Source: JBAOHV01 sp963714875
GTDB lineage: Bacteria > Actinomycetota > Acidimicrobiia > Acidimicrobiales > Microtrichaceae
Reading direction: 5' to 3'
Length of the DNA: 64,000 nt
Assembly (NCBI GenBank): GCA_963714875.1
Contig: CAVQQI010000011.1
Location: 1,116,001-1,180,000 of the forward strand
This document shows, piece after piece, positions 29,457 through 37,405 of the stretch. Every line of letters starts with the position of its first letter. The first letter of the stretch is position 1. The position numbers and the translations under genes were made by a program. The notes under the pieces are model-generated. The model ran no database searches. It saw only the letters and a program-made list of their open reading frames with translations, and was not told the DNA's origin.

Positions 29457-31600
29457 ACCCCACACCCCACACCCACCCCATCACCAGCACGACCGGCATC
29501 CAGACGCCCGAGGCCGCAGCACCCGAGGCCCCGACCGCCCTCGCGAAGGGCCTGCTCCTGGCTGCCGTCGGCCTCTTCACCGCCGCCGCCGTCGTCGGCG
29601 TGACCGACCGCCCGAGTGCTGGCGTCATCGCCCAGACCGTCGCGAACGCCACGTTCGTGGTCGTGGGCGGGCTCATCGTGCTCCGCCGCCCCGGCAACCT
29701 GATCGGTCCGCTCGTGGTGGGATTCGGGCTCGGCTTCGAATCGCTGATCGCAGCCGCCGCGCTCGCAGAGGTGACCAACGATGCAGGGATGACGGGAGCC
29801 GCTGAGTGGTTCGCGCTGCTCGGCGACGCGATGTTCCCCGTCATCGCCGCACTCATGATCCCGATGTTCATCCTCTTCCCCGACGGCCACGGCCGTGAGC
29901 TGTGGCGGCGCCGCTTCCTCGGTGCCAGCGCCGTCTACACCGCTGTGCTGTCGGCGGTGATCCTCCTGTCGACCCCCTCGTCGACCAGCCCTACCTCCAC
30001 GAGCGAGGGCGAAGCGCTCGGGCACCCGTTCGTGAGCGAGTCGACCAGCGCAGCGATGGGCGACCTGGGCGGGTTGCTGACCTTCGGGCTCATCCTCATC
30101 CTCCTGTTCTCGGCGTGCTCCCTGGTGCTCAAGTGGCGACGCAGCGGCCCGATCGAGCGCCGCCAGATCGGCTGGCTCGCCCTCGGCGCCACGGTGTACA
30201 TCCCGATCACCATCCTCAACGGGTTCCTCGCCGAGGCGGGCACCATCGACGACGACCGGTTCCTCGTCATCGACGCCGTCGGCGTCATCCTCGTTCCGCT
30301 GGCGATCCTGGTCGCGATCATGCGCTACCGGCTCTACGACATCGACACGATCGTCAACCGGTCCTTCCTGTTCGGCACGCTCGCCGCGTTCATCGCCAGC
30401 GTGTACATCGCCATCGTCGTCGGCCTGTCCGGCGTCCTCGGCGGCGGCAGCAGCTTCGAGCTGTCGATCCTGGCCACGGTGCTGGTCGCGCTGGCGTTCC
30501 AACCGGCTCGCGTGCGGGTAGAACGATGGGCCAACCGGCTCGTGTACGGCCAGCGCTCCACACCGCACGAGATCCTGCAGCGGTTCTCGCGCGGGTCGAC
30601 CGACACGTCCGACGACGAGTTGCTCGCACAGATCCCGCACCTGGTCGTCGACGGTTGCGGTGCGGCGACCGCCGCGGTCTGGGTGCGGTCCGGGGAGGCC
30701 TTCGAGACGGCGTCGACCTGGCCCGAAGATGCACCTCGCCGCTCGGTACCAGGGTCCGGCGACTTCGTCGACCCTGACGCCGATCTGTCGGTCCCCGTGG
30801 TGCACGACGGCGAGCTCCTCGGCGGCATCTCCCTGGTCAAGTCCGCCGGTGAGACCGTGACGCCCCAGGACGAGGCACTCATCGGCTCGCTCGCATCCGG
30901 CATCGGGTTGGCGATGCGGAACACCCGCCTGACCGCTCGGCTCCGGCAGCGGGTCGCCGAGCTCGAGGCGTCACGCGGACGGGTGCTGGTCGCGGCCGAC
31001 GCCGCTCGGCGGGCGCTCGAGCACAGCCTGGACAGCGGCCCACAGCAGGTCCTCGTCGCGGTCAAGGTCGGCCTCGGTCCCACGCGGATGCGGGCCGAGC
31101 GTGCCGGTGCGGAGAAGACCGCGGCGCTGTTGGCGCAGCTCGAGGCCGCTGCGGGATCGGCGATCGAGTCGTTGCGGGACTTCGCGGCGGGCATCTACCC
31201 ACCGCTGCTCGAGGCCGAAGGGCTCCCGGTCGCCATCAGCCACCAGGCGGCGAAAGCTGCCGTGCAGGTGTCGGTCCATGCCGACGACCTGCCGAGGTAC
31301 GACCGCGAGGTGGAGGCGGCGGTCTACTTCTCGGTGCTGGAGTCGCTCCAGAACTGCGCCAAGTACTCGGGTGCCTCGGAGGCGTGGGTGACGCTGTCCA
31401 ACGGCGACGGACAGCTCCGCTTCGAGGTGCGTGACGAGGGCCGTGGTTTCGACACCGCATCGGTGGACCACGGGGCAGGACTCAACGGGATGACCGACCG
31501 ACTCGACACCGTGGGCGGCACGGTCGTGATCGACGCCGCTCCCGGCCGCGGCACCGTCGTACGCGGCGCGATCCCGGTCGGCGAGCCGGCGACGGTCTAG
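29453..31600 (+). CDS. membrane sensor kinase B: ATP-binding boxes intact, phosphoacceptor His replaced
   Basis: 715 residues, same layout as kinase A without the duplication: helices to about residue 350, the MRYRLYDIDTIVNRS and WANRLVYGQRSTPHEIL segments, a GAF-like domain and HisKA_3. Where kinase A has LHDG, this protein reads ALEHSLDSGPQQ, so the phosphoacceptor His is Asp527 and the next Asp is Ser528. A His lies three residues earlier (524), off register. The ATPase domain is complete: N-box Asn634 (LQNCAKYSG), G1 box DEGRGFD (661-667) and G2 box GAGLNGM (674-680). It is probably an ATP-binding partner that phosphorylates kinase A in trans. Its stop overlaps a convergent receiver gene. 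Confidence 0.9.
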   Translation: MNPTPHTHPITSTTGIQTPEAAAPEAPTALAKGLLLAAVGLFTAAAVVGVTDRPSAGVIAQTVANATFVVVGGLIVLRRPGNLIGPLVVGFGLGFESLIAAAALAEVTNDAGMTGAAEWFALLGDAMFPVIAALMIPMFILFPDGHGRELWRRRFLGASAVYTAVLSAVILLSTPSSTSPTSTSEGEALGHPFVSESTSAAMGDLGGLLTFGLILILLFSACSLVLKWRRSGPIERRQIGWLALGATVYIPITILNGFLAEAGTIDDDRFLVIDAVGVILVPLAILVAIMRYRLYDIDTIVNRSFLFGTLAAFIASVYIAIVVGLSGVLGGGSSFELSILATVLVALAFQPARVRVERWANRLVYGQRSTPHEILQRFSRGSTDTSDDELLAQIPHLVVDGCGAATAAVWVRSGEAFETASTWPEDAPRRSVPGSGDFVDPDADLSVPVVHDGELLGGISLVKSAGETVTPQDEALIGSLASGIGLAMRNTRLTARLRQRVAELEASRGRVLVAADAARRALEHSLDSGPQQVLVAVKVGLGPTRMRAERAGAEKTAALLAQLEAAAGSAIESLRDFAAGIYPPLLEAEGLPVAISHQAAKAAVQVSVHADDLPRYDREVEAAVYFSVLESLQNCAKYSGASEAWVTLSNGDGQLRFEVRDEGRGFDTASVDHGAGLNGMTDRLDTVGGTVVIDAAPGRGTVVRGAIPVGEPATV

Positions 31601-31983
31601 GCCGAACCCTCGGCCGCAGTGACCGTCGCCCACACCTCGTCGAGGGCGTCCATCGAGAACTGCGACTTGGGGAGGAACCCGACGGCGCCCGCAGCGATCG
31701 CCGGCTCCTCGTAGTCGCCCGACTCCCTGGTCGACATGACCAGCACGTGGGGCGGACCGTCCAGGTCCATGATCTGCCGTGTGGCCTCCAGACCGTCGAT
31801 CCCCGGCATCTGCACGTCCATCAGCACCAGCTCCGGCCGGACCTCGGCGGCCAGCGCCACGGCCTGCTCGCCGTCCTCGGCCTCGGCCACGACGACGAAC
31901 CCGTCGGTCATCTCCACCACCATGCGCGCGGCCTCGCGGAACGGCGGTTGGTCGTCGACGATGAGCACCCTGACGTCGGTCAT
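31597..31983 (-). CDS. single-domain response regulator (CheY-like receiver)
   Basis: 128 residues, a lone receiver: Asp-Asp pair in VLIVDDQPPFREA, phospho-acceptor Asp in LVLMDVQMPGIDG, Thr/Ser in VMSTRESG and Lys in FLPKSQF. It has no output domain. It is convergent with kinase B and their stop codons overlap in CTAG. The natural guess is that it receives phosphate from the kinase A/B pair and acts by protein contact or as a phosphate sink. The frame is open upstream, but similarity starts at the ATG at 31983. Confidence 0.88.
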   Translation of the reverse strand: MTDVRVLIVDDQPPFREAARMVVEMTDGFVVVAEAEDGEQAVALAAEVRPELVLMDVQMPGIDGLEATRQIMDLDGPPHVLVMSTRESGDYEEPAIAAGAVGFLPKSQFSMDALDEVWATVTAAEGSA

Positions 31984-32086
31984 CCCGCCATCGTCGCGCT
32001 CGCGACACCCGGCACCAACCCGGCCTGCCCGCAGCGCATGGTGGTGCTGTCCCCACCGGCGTCGCGCAGGCTCCCGGTCGGCCCGC

Positions 32087-32755
32087 TCACTGCTCGGCTC
32101 CGCCGAGGTACAACAGCACAGCTCGCACGCGCCGGTGCGAATCCTCGGTCTCCGACAGGTCGAGCTTGGTGAAGATGGACCCGATGTGCTTCTCGACGGA
32201 CCGTGCCGAGATGAACAGCGACTCACCGATGGCGGCGTTGTTGGCGCCCGTCGCCATCGCGGCGAGCACCTCCTGCTCCCGCTCGGTCAAGCGGTCCAGC
32301 ACCGTGGACCGCTGCTCGGCCTGCCCCTGCAGCAGCGCGTCCACCACCTTCGGGTCGACGACGGTGCCGCCCGCGGCCACCGCCCGGACGGCGGCGGCCA
32401 ACTCATCGAGATCGGCGACGCGCTCCTTGAGCAGGTAGGCCCGCCCCTCGGACCCATCGGCGAAGAGCTTCATCGCATAGGCAGGTTCGACGTACTGGCT
32501 GAGCACCACCACCCCGATGTCGGGGTGATCCGACCGGAGCACGTTCGCCGCCCGGATTCCCTCGTCGGTCTGTGTCGGCGGCATGCGGATGTCGGTGATG
32601 ACCACATCGGGCCCGTGCTCCTCCACCGCCGCCAGCAGCTCGTCGTACGAACCGCAGGCCGCGACCAGGTCGAGCCCGTCATCGACATCGAGGAGCGCCG
32701 CGATGCCCTCCCTCATGAGGAAGCTGTCCTCGGCGAGGATGAGGCGGACGGGCAC
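32087..32755 (-). CDS. NarL/LuxR-family response regulator
   Basis: 222 residues. The receiver domain has LILAEDSFLMREG, phospho-Asp in VVITDIRMPP and AYLLKERV. The C-terminal helix-turn-helix reads LTEREQEVLAAMATGANN, then SARSVEKHIGSIFTKL. Its receiver is closely similar to that of the cyclase fusion at 25673, including the TDIRMPP and VAAGG segments, so the two are paralogs. This is the likely transcriptional output of the local two-component system. The start is GTG with TAGGGT six bases upstream, so the message may be leaderless. Confidence 0.92.
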   Translation of the reverse strand: MPVRLILAEDSFLMREGIAALLDVDDGLDLVAACGSYDELLAAVEEHGPDVVITDIRMPPTQTDEGIRAANVLRSDHPDIGVVVLSQYVEPAYAMKLFADGSEGRAYLLKERVADLDELAAAVRAVAAGGTVVDPKVVDALLQGQAEQRSTVLDRLTEREQEVLAAMATGANNAAIGESLFISARSVEKHIGSIFTKLDLSETEDSHRRVRAVLLYLGGAEQ

Positions 32756-32761
32756 GACGGA

Positions 32762-32767
32762 ACCCTA
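32762..32767 (-). promoter_or_regulatory. candidate -10 hexamer for the LuxR-type regulator
   Basis: On the minus strand TAGGGT ends 6 bases before the GTG start at 32755, which fits a leaderless promoter. No clear -35 is seen. Confidence 0.3.
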
Positions 32768-32785
32768 CCTTTGCCCCACAGCTGC

Positions 32786-33873
32786 TCAGCTCAGGTGGGG
32801 GGCAGCACGACCGGCGACCGGTGGCAGGTCGAGGTAGGTGCGCACGCCGGGTTCGGCGGCGCACACGTAGGGCACCGCGTTCACGCAGTGCAGCGCAGTG
32901 GCCACGATGCCGGGATTGCGGACGAGCCCGGCGGCGATGCTCTCGGGGTGCAGCCCGTGGAAGATCGTCGTGGTGGACGGGTCGCCGGTGACCTCGACCT
33001 CGAAGCGCTCACCCTCGGGACCGAAGGTCCACCCCGGGTCCAGGTGCTCGTCACCCATGAACCAGTTGACCGCGGCGGTCACCACGGGCTCGCCGTCGAC
33101 GGTGGCGTCCCATCGGAAGCGCTGCGCCGCGACCGTTCCCGGCTGCGATCGCGCCGATCGGTGAGTCGATCGGTGCGGTGGCGACGGCCATCTCGTGGGT
33201 GGTGGTCAGCTCGTCGTCGATCCGGAACCCCAGCTCCTCGGCAACCATGCGCACCGACTGGCCGAAGCCGCCGCCGAGCACGGCCGGCATGATGGACTCC
33301 TTCGCTGCCTCGGGCGTCGCGCCGAAGAGCATCCAGTCACGGATGACGTCGGGTGCCCCGTAGGTGCGGATGTCGGAGAACTCCTCGGCGCGCACGTGGG
33401 TGATCGACCCCGACAACGCCGAGAGCACCAGCGGGAAGCGCTCGGTGATGCCACCGGGATGGATGCCGGTGCCGTGCAGGACACTGCCGCGAGCGGCGAC
33501 AGAGCTCGTCGAGCTCGGCCAGCTCCTCACCACGAGGGTGGAACCAGCCGAGGGGCGTCACGACACTCGCGCCCGAGGCGAGGATGCGCTGCACCTGGGC
33601 GACGTCGGGCATGAGTGGGCTGTAGATGACGCAGTCGGCACCGAGTGCGAGCAGCTCTGCCTCGTCGGTCGTGGCCACCACACCGATCGGTTCGACCTCC
33701 GCAGAGATGTCGCCCGCCGTGTCGGCGCTGATGAGCTCACCGACGTCGCGGCCGGCCTTGTCATCGCTGTGGACCCAGCAACCGACCAGCTCCAGATCGG
33801 GATGTGCGAGCACTCCTTCGATCGCTGCCCGCCCCACTCCCCCGGTCGCCCACTGCACCACTCGCAAGGTCAT
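32786..33873 (-). CDS. dihydrodipicolinate-reductase-like NAD(P)-binding protein (frameshifted)
   Basis: About 360 residues. The N-terminal Rossmann part reads VVQWATGGVGRAAIEGVLAH, then ELVGCWVHSDDKAGRDVGEL and VIYSPLMPD. The middle has HGTGIHPGG and the C-terminus a substrate domain. The arrangement matches DapB-like proteins of the diaminopentanoate or amine dehydrogenase type, many of which occur in actinobacteria without known substrates. Two frame breaks are present, near 33500 and near 33145. The start ATG at 33873 is set by the Rossmann motif. Confidence 0.8.
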
Positions 33874-34012
33874 CGTGTTCCCCCATCTGTGTCGATCTGG
33901 ACGAGCCGGAGGTGCTCCGGCGTGCATGCGTCCGGTCGAGTCTCTCCCATTCGGTCAGCGATCGTTCGCCGATCTCCCGGGCCTGTGGTCCGGGCGCTCC
34001 TGACCGGTCCTC

Positions 34013-34783
34013 TCAGTGGTCGGCGGGGTCCACCGACATGAGGCGACGCAGACGGGGCAGGGACCATCCGATCAGCAGCAGCGTCGTGACCCAGAGCGCC
34101 GCGATCGCCCAGCCGCACAGGACGTCCGAGGCCCAGTGGACCGCGAGGTACATGCGGGACACACCGACGGCGACGGCGATGACCCCCGCCAACACCACCG
34201 ACGCGATCCGCAGTGACAGCGGCCGCACCAGCGTCCACACGACCACGGCGAGCGCGCCGTAGAGCGCGACGGCTTGCGCGGCGTGCCCGGAGGGGAACGC
34301 CGCCCCGGTTGCATCGGCGAGCCACAGCACCTGCGGCGGCCGGGATCGATCGACTGCCAGCTTGGCAACGGCAGTGATCACCGCGGTGCCCACCGTCGAC
34401 GCCGCCACCAGGAGCGCGAGCCGTCGCCGGTGCGCTCGCAGCAGCACGAGTGTCACCGTGACGGCGACCAGGACCACGACCATCGGATCGGCCAGGTGGG
34501 TCACCGTCCGGAACAACGTCGTGAGCGCGTCGGTCCGCTGTTCGAGCATCCAGGACAACACCTTCGGATCGCGCCGTGCCGCACCCTCGGCACCCATCAC
34601 GTCGTCGAGCAGCTCGGCGATCACGATGCTGCACGCAGCCACCACGCCGAGCCCCACCGCCGTCACCCCCAGCAGGAACCGGTCCGAGTCGAACACGGCT
34701 CGGACCTCGTCGGCGATCTGACGCACGGACCGCGCCGCTCGAGTCGCACCCGAGCCGTCCGTCTCTCCACGCCGATCGATCAT
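34013..34783 (-). CDS. PAP2-family membrane phosphatase
   Basis: 256 residues. The phosphatase signature is complete: KLAVDRSRPP, FPSGHAAQAV and SRMYLAVHWASDV, with the catalytic His residues in the second and third motifs. About six membrane helices are predicted. Such enzymes dephosphorylate lipid phosphates, for example phosphatidate or undecaprenyl diphosphate. ATG at 34783 is used; the open frame upstream reads across the anti-sigma gene in another frame. It lies downstream of the sigma/anti-sigma pair in the same direction with a 104-base gap. Confidence 0.88.
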   Translation of the reverse strand: MIDRRGETDGSGATRAARSVRQIADEVRAVFDSDRFLLGVTAVGLGVVAACSIVIAELLDDVMGAEGAARRDPKVLSWMLEQRTDALTTLFRTVTHLADPMVVVLVAVTVTLVLLRAHRRRLALLVAASTVGTAVITAVAKLAVDRSRPPQVLWLADATGAAFPSGHAAQAVALYGALAVVVWTLVRPLSLRIASVVLAGVIAVAVGVSRMYLAVHWASDVLCGWAIAALWVTTLLLIGWSLPRLRRLMSVDPADH

Positions 34784-34887
34784 TCGACGGCCACCATCCC
34801 CCTGCGTTCGGGTCACGTGCGTCACAAGTAGATCACCACCGTTGACAGATGGGACCTGACCACCGCGCACCTGGCGGTTCTCGGAGA

Positions 34888-35181
34888 TCAGTCGTCGCGG
34901 TCGAGGGGGATCTCGCCGTGGGCGATGCGCTCGCCGAACTCGCGCAGGCGACGGACCGAGTCCTCGGGCAGTTCGCCCTGTTCGGCCAGCGCATCCTTGA
35001 CGTCGGTGTAGATCGACGCCTCGAGCCCGCACCTCCGGCACATCTCGAGATGCGCCTCGACCAAGGACGACGTGGTGCCGTCGAGCTCGCCATCGAGGTA
35101 CTGCTGGAGGACCTCACCGACCTCGGCGCAGCTCATCTGCATCGCCATACGACGGCGGCGGATCTTCGTGAAGATGCTCAT
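34888..35181 (-). CDS. zinc anti-sigma factor, RsrA-like
   Basis: 97 residues. MSCAEVGEVLQQYLDGELDG is followed by the zinc anti-sigma motif H-x3-C-x2-C (HLEMCRRC). This class holds its ECF sigma factor in reduced cells and lets it go when the thiols are oxidised; in mycothiol-producing actinobacteria it controls the disulfide stress response. The start overlaps the stop of the sigma gene by 4 bases (ATGA), which ties the two together. Confidence 0.88.
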   Translation of the reverse strand: MSIFTKIRRRRMAMQMSCAEVGEVLQQYLDGELDGTTSSLVEAHLEMCRRCGLEASIYTDVKDALAEQGELPEDSVRRLREFGERIAHGEIPLDRDD

Positions 35182-35729
35182 CGTGGCCTCCCGGCGTCGT
35201 AGCCGTGCCGTTCCAATCGTGTTCGAACTCGCCCACGTGCGCGGTGCAGACGACTCATCACCGTGCCCTCGGGAATGCCGGCGACCTCGGCAGCTTCGGC
35301 GTAGGTGAGCCCGCCGACGTCGACCAGCTCGACCACCTCGCGGAAGGCCGGCGACAGGTGCTCGAAGGCCTCCTCGATCGCGGCGTCGAACGTCAGGTCG
35401 ATCACCTCGGACTCTGCGGTGGCGCCGCCGTCGGCCTCGGGGTCGGGCAAGGTCTGCTGCGCGGCGGTGAGCAAGGACGGACGCTGACGGCGGTGTCGGT
35501 TGATCTCCGCGTTGCGCATGATGGTCAACAGCCAGGCCCGCGGGTAGCGGCCGTCGAACCGGTCGATCGACCGGTAGGCGCGCAGCATGGTGTCCTGCAC
35601 CAGGTCCTCGGCGTCATGGGTGTTGTGGGTCATCGATCGGGCGACTCGCAACAGCACCTCGACCTCGGGCAGCACCCAACGCTCGAAGCGGGCGGACGCA
35701 CTCTCAGATGTCGACGAGCGGCTGCCCAT
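35178..35729 (-). CDS. ECF RNA polymerase sigma factor, SigR/SigH-like
   Basis: 183 residues. Region 2 reads VARSMTHNTHDAEDLVQDTM, then RYPRAWLLTIMRNAEINRHR; region 4 reads SPAFREVVELVDVGGLTYAE and GIPEGTVMSRLHRARGRV. Together with the RsrA-like partner this is probably the thiol-oxidative-stress sigma factor. ATG at 35729 fits family length; a longer frame runs up to 36089 but overlaps the divergent gene. Mycothiol detoxification (mscR) is encoded elsewhere in this window and may be a target, which is inference. Confidence 0.9.
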   Translation of the reverse strand: MGSRSSTSESASARFERWVLPEVEVLLRVARSMTHNTHDAEDLVQDTMLRAYRSIDRFDGRYPRAWLLTIMRNAEINRHRRQRPSLLTAAQQTLPDPEADGGATAESEVIDLTFDAAIEEAFEHLSPAFREVVELVDVGGLTYAEAAEVAGIPEGTVMSRLHRARGRVRTRLERHGYDAGRPR

Positions 35730-35898
35730 GGGCCACGGTAACCCCGGGCCCGGCTCCCGGCATTCCGCACCACGGCGGAACATCGACGCAGCCGCCGTGT
35801 CGGTGATGCTCATGAGCAGCGCCGATTTCCAGGACCCGTCGATAGCGTCGAGGAGCGCGGACACGTCGCCTGCGCAGGATCGACGAGGAGCAACGACC

Positions 35899-36450
35899 GT
35901 GGCATCCGAAGAGCACATGATGAACGCCAGCGCCGCAGTGACGGGCGACCAGATCGAGATCGCCGGGCTGTTCGAGCCCAAGGGGATCCGCGGCAAGCGG
36001 ATGCTCGGCACCTTCGCCGGCGCTGTCGCCGGCGAGGTGCTCGGCGACGCGGTCGGCGGCCAGATCGGCGAGAACGTCGGCGAGGTCATCGGCGGCGGTA
36101 CGGGCCGCTACGCCGCCGGACGTGCGGGCGCCGACGGCGGAAAGGTCCGGTTCGTGGTGGCAGCGAGCCCGACGAAGGTCCACATCCTGCAGCCGGAGGG
36201 TCACATGGCGATCACCAAGGAGAGCCTCTCGTTGCGCCACACCTTCGACCGGTCGACCCTGTCGACCTCGGTCCACGGCAAGGTCACGGTCCGAACACTG
36301 GTGCTGACCGACACCGCAACGGGCGACGAGATGGAGCTGGAGGGCTCGCGGGCACCTTGGTCGCACTCGAAGGAGACCCTGGAGTACTTCGTCGCCCAGG
36401 ATGCGGCGGGGGCGAAGGAGTCCACAACTGCGGTGTCCACCGCACCCTGA
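35899..36450 (+). CDS. hypothetical protein with glycine-zipper segment
   Basis: 183 residues, not recognised. Residues about 30-75 have a small-residue repeat, GTFAGAVAGEVLGDAVGGQIG, then GENVGEVIGGGTGRYAAG, a glycine-zipper pattern that often inserts in or packs on membranes. The C-terminal half is mixed alpha/beta with no signal peptide. GTG at 35899 follows GACGAGGAG. It is divergent from the sigma factor gene with about 170 bases between, so the shared intergenic region may carry both promoters. Confidence 0.65.
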   Translation: MASEEHMMNASAAVTGDQIEIAGLFEPKGIRGKRMLGTFAGAVAGEVLGDAVGGQIGENVGEVIGGGTGRYAAGRAGADGGKVRFVVAASPTKVHILQPEGHMAITKESLSLRHTFDRSTLSTSVHGKVTVRTLVLTDTATGDEMELEGSRAPWSHSKETLEYFVAQDAAGAKESTTAVSTAP

Positions 36451-36461
36451 GTCACCCTGAC

Positions 36462-36494
36462 CGGGCGAGCCACGGCTCTGATGGAACTCGCCCG
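36462..36494. terminator. hairpin between convergent genes
   Basis: CGGGCGAG at 36462-36469 pairs with CTCGCCCG at 36487-36494 (8 bp, loop of 17). It lies between the stops of two convergent genes and could end both transcripts. No T-run. Confidence 0.35.
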
Positions 36495-36513
36495 ACGAAC
36501 TCGGTGCCGGGGA

Positions 36514-37068
36514 TCAGGTGTCGACCTCACGACGTAGATCGGCCAGTTGGCCGGCGACGCCGAGTTCTGGCGCCCATCGGTCCAGGTACTCGTCGTCGAG
36601 CATGCCTCGCTGCACGGCCAGGAGCGACCGTACGTCGCGGAGCTGACGTTCCGAGCCGCTCGTCGCCGCCCACTCCAGCTTGGACAGGATGCAGTCCTCG
36701 GGGGAGGCGATCCAGCACTCGACGCCGCCCAGCACGACCGGGCGGCGTCGCTCGAGTTCGACGATCGAGAATGGCCTCTCCCGCCGGATGATCAGGTCGA
36801 CCTTCCAGCCCGAGGCTGTATCGATCACGTTGAACTGCGTTCGATGCTGCAGAGCCGTGGCGCCGTCGCCGATGTACATGTGGGTGGCGGACAGCTCGTT
36901 GAGCAGGACCTGCATCTGACCCGGCGTCGGGTCGATCACGAGGTCGATGTCCTGAGTGGCACGTGCCTCGCCGTGCCGCGCGCTGGCGACCGACCCCGAC
37001 ACCATGTGGACGATGCCGGCCCGGTCAAGAGCGCCGACGATCGAGGCCAGCATCGCGAACATCGACAT
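36514..37068 (-). CDS. nucleotidyltransferase-fold protein (possible toxin)
   Basis: 184 residues. The polymerase-beta-type nucleotidyltransferase motif is present: SGSVASARHGEARATQDIDL, that is G-S, ten or so residues, then D-x-D. Downstream is VDLIIRRERPF and the IASPEDCILSKLEWA segment common to AbiEii/DUF6036-type proteins. Such proteins occur with a small partner gene upstream, as here, and several are toxins that modify tRNA. Toxicity is not shown. The gap to the partner is 5 bases. Confidence 0.75.
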   Translation of the reverse strand: MSMFAMLASIVGALDRAGIVHMVSGSVASARHGEARATQDIDLVIDPTPGQMQVLLNELSATHMYIGDGATALQHRTQFNVIDTASGWKVDLIIRRERPFSIVELERRRPVVLGGVECWIASPEDCILSKLEWAATSGSERQLRDVRSLLAVQRGMLDDEYLDRWAPELGVAGQLADLRREVDT

Positions 37069-37073
37069 GTCGG

Positions 37074-37319
37074 TCAGGCGTCCTCACGAGCTCGACGGAC
37101 GCGGTCGGCCAGATCCTCGCCGTACCAGAGACCGATCAGTTCGAGGACGAGCTCGGCCTCGGTTGCCCCGGAGCGACGCTCACGCAGACCCTCGAAGGTG
37201 ACGAGGCGGAGCTCCTCGCTCATCTCGAACGCCAACGCGCAACGCCGATCGGGACCCATCGCACGGTACGCAGCCAGTTGTACGGCACTCGCCTCGGCCG
37301 TGGTGTCGCTCGACAGCAT
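37074..37319 (-). CDS. small partner of the nucleotidyltransferase (possible antitoxin)
   Basis: 81 residues, helical, with AYRAMGPDRRCALAFEMSEE and the end LIGLWYGEDLADRVRRARED. Proteins of this shape are found directly upstream of DUF6036-type nucleotidyltransferases in many soil and aquatic bacteria. It lies first in the two-gene unit, as antitoxins often do. ATG at 37319 is used, though the frame is open upstream. Confidence 0.65.
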   Translation of the reverse strand: MLSSDTTAEASAVQLAAYRAMGPDRRCALAFEMSEELRLVTFEGLRERRSGATEAELVLELIGLWYGEDLADRVRRAREDA

Positions 37320-37405
37320 CTCGACAGCGTAGGAGCAGCCGACGACAACGGCATCTGCACCGTGTGACGTTGTGCCCTCCCCCTCCCACCCGCCATGGAT
37401 GGACG

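Noticed and set aside
31022..31024. His524 of kinase B as an alternative phosphoacceptor
   Set aside because: It lies three residues before the canonical position and is not followed by Asp, so it is off register in the dimerisation helix. Kept only as a possibility to test.
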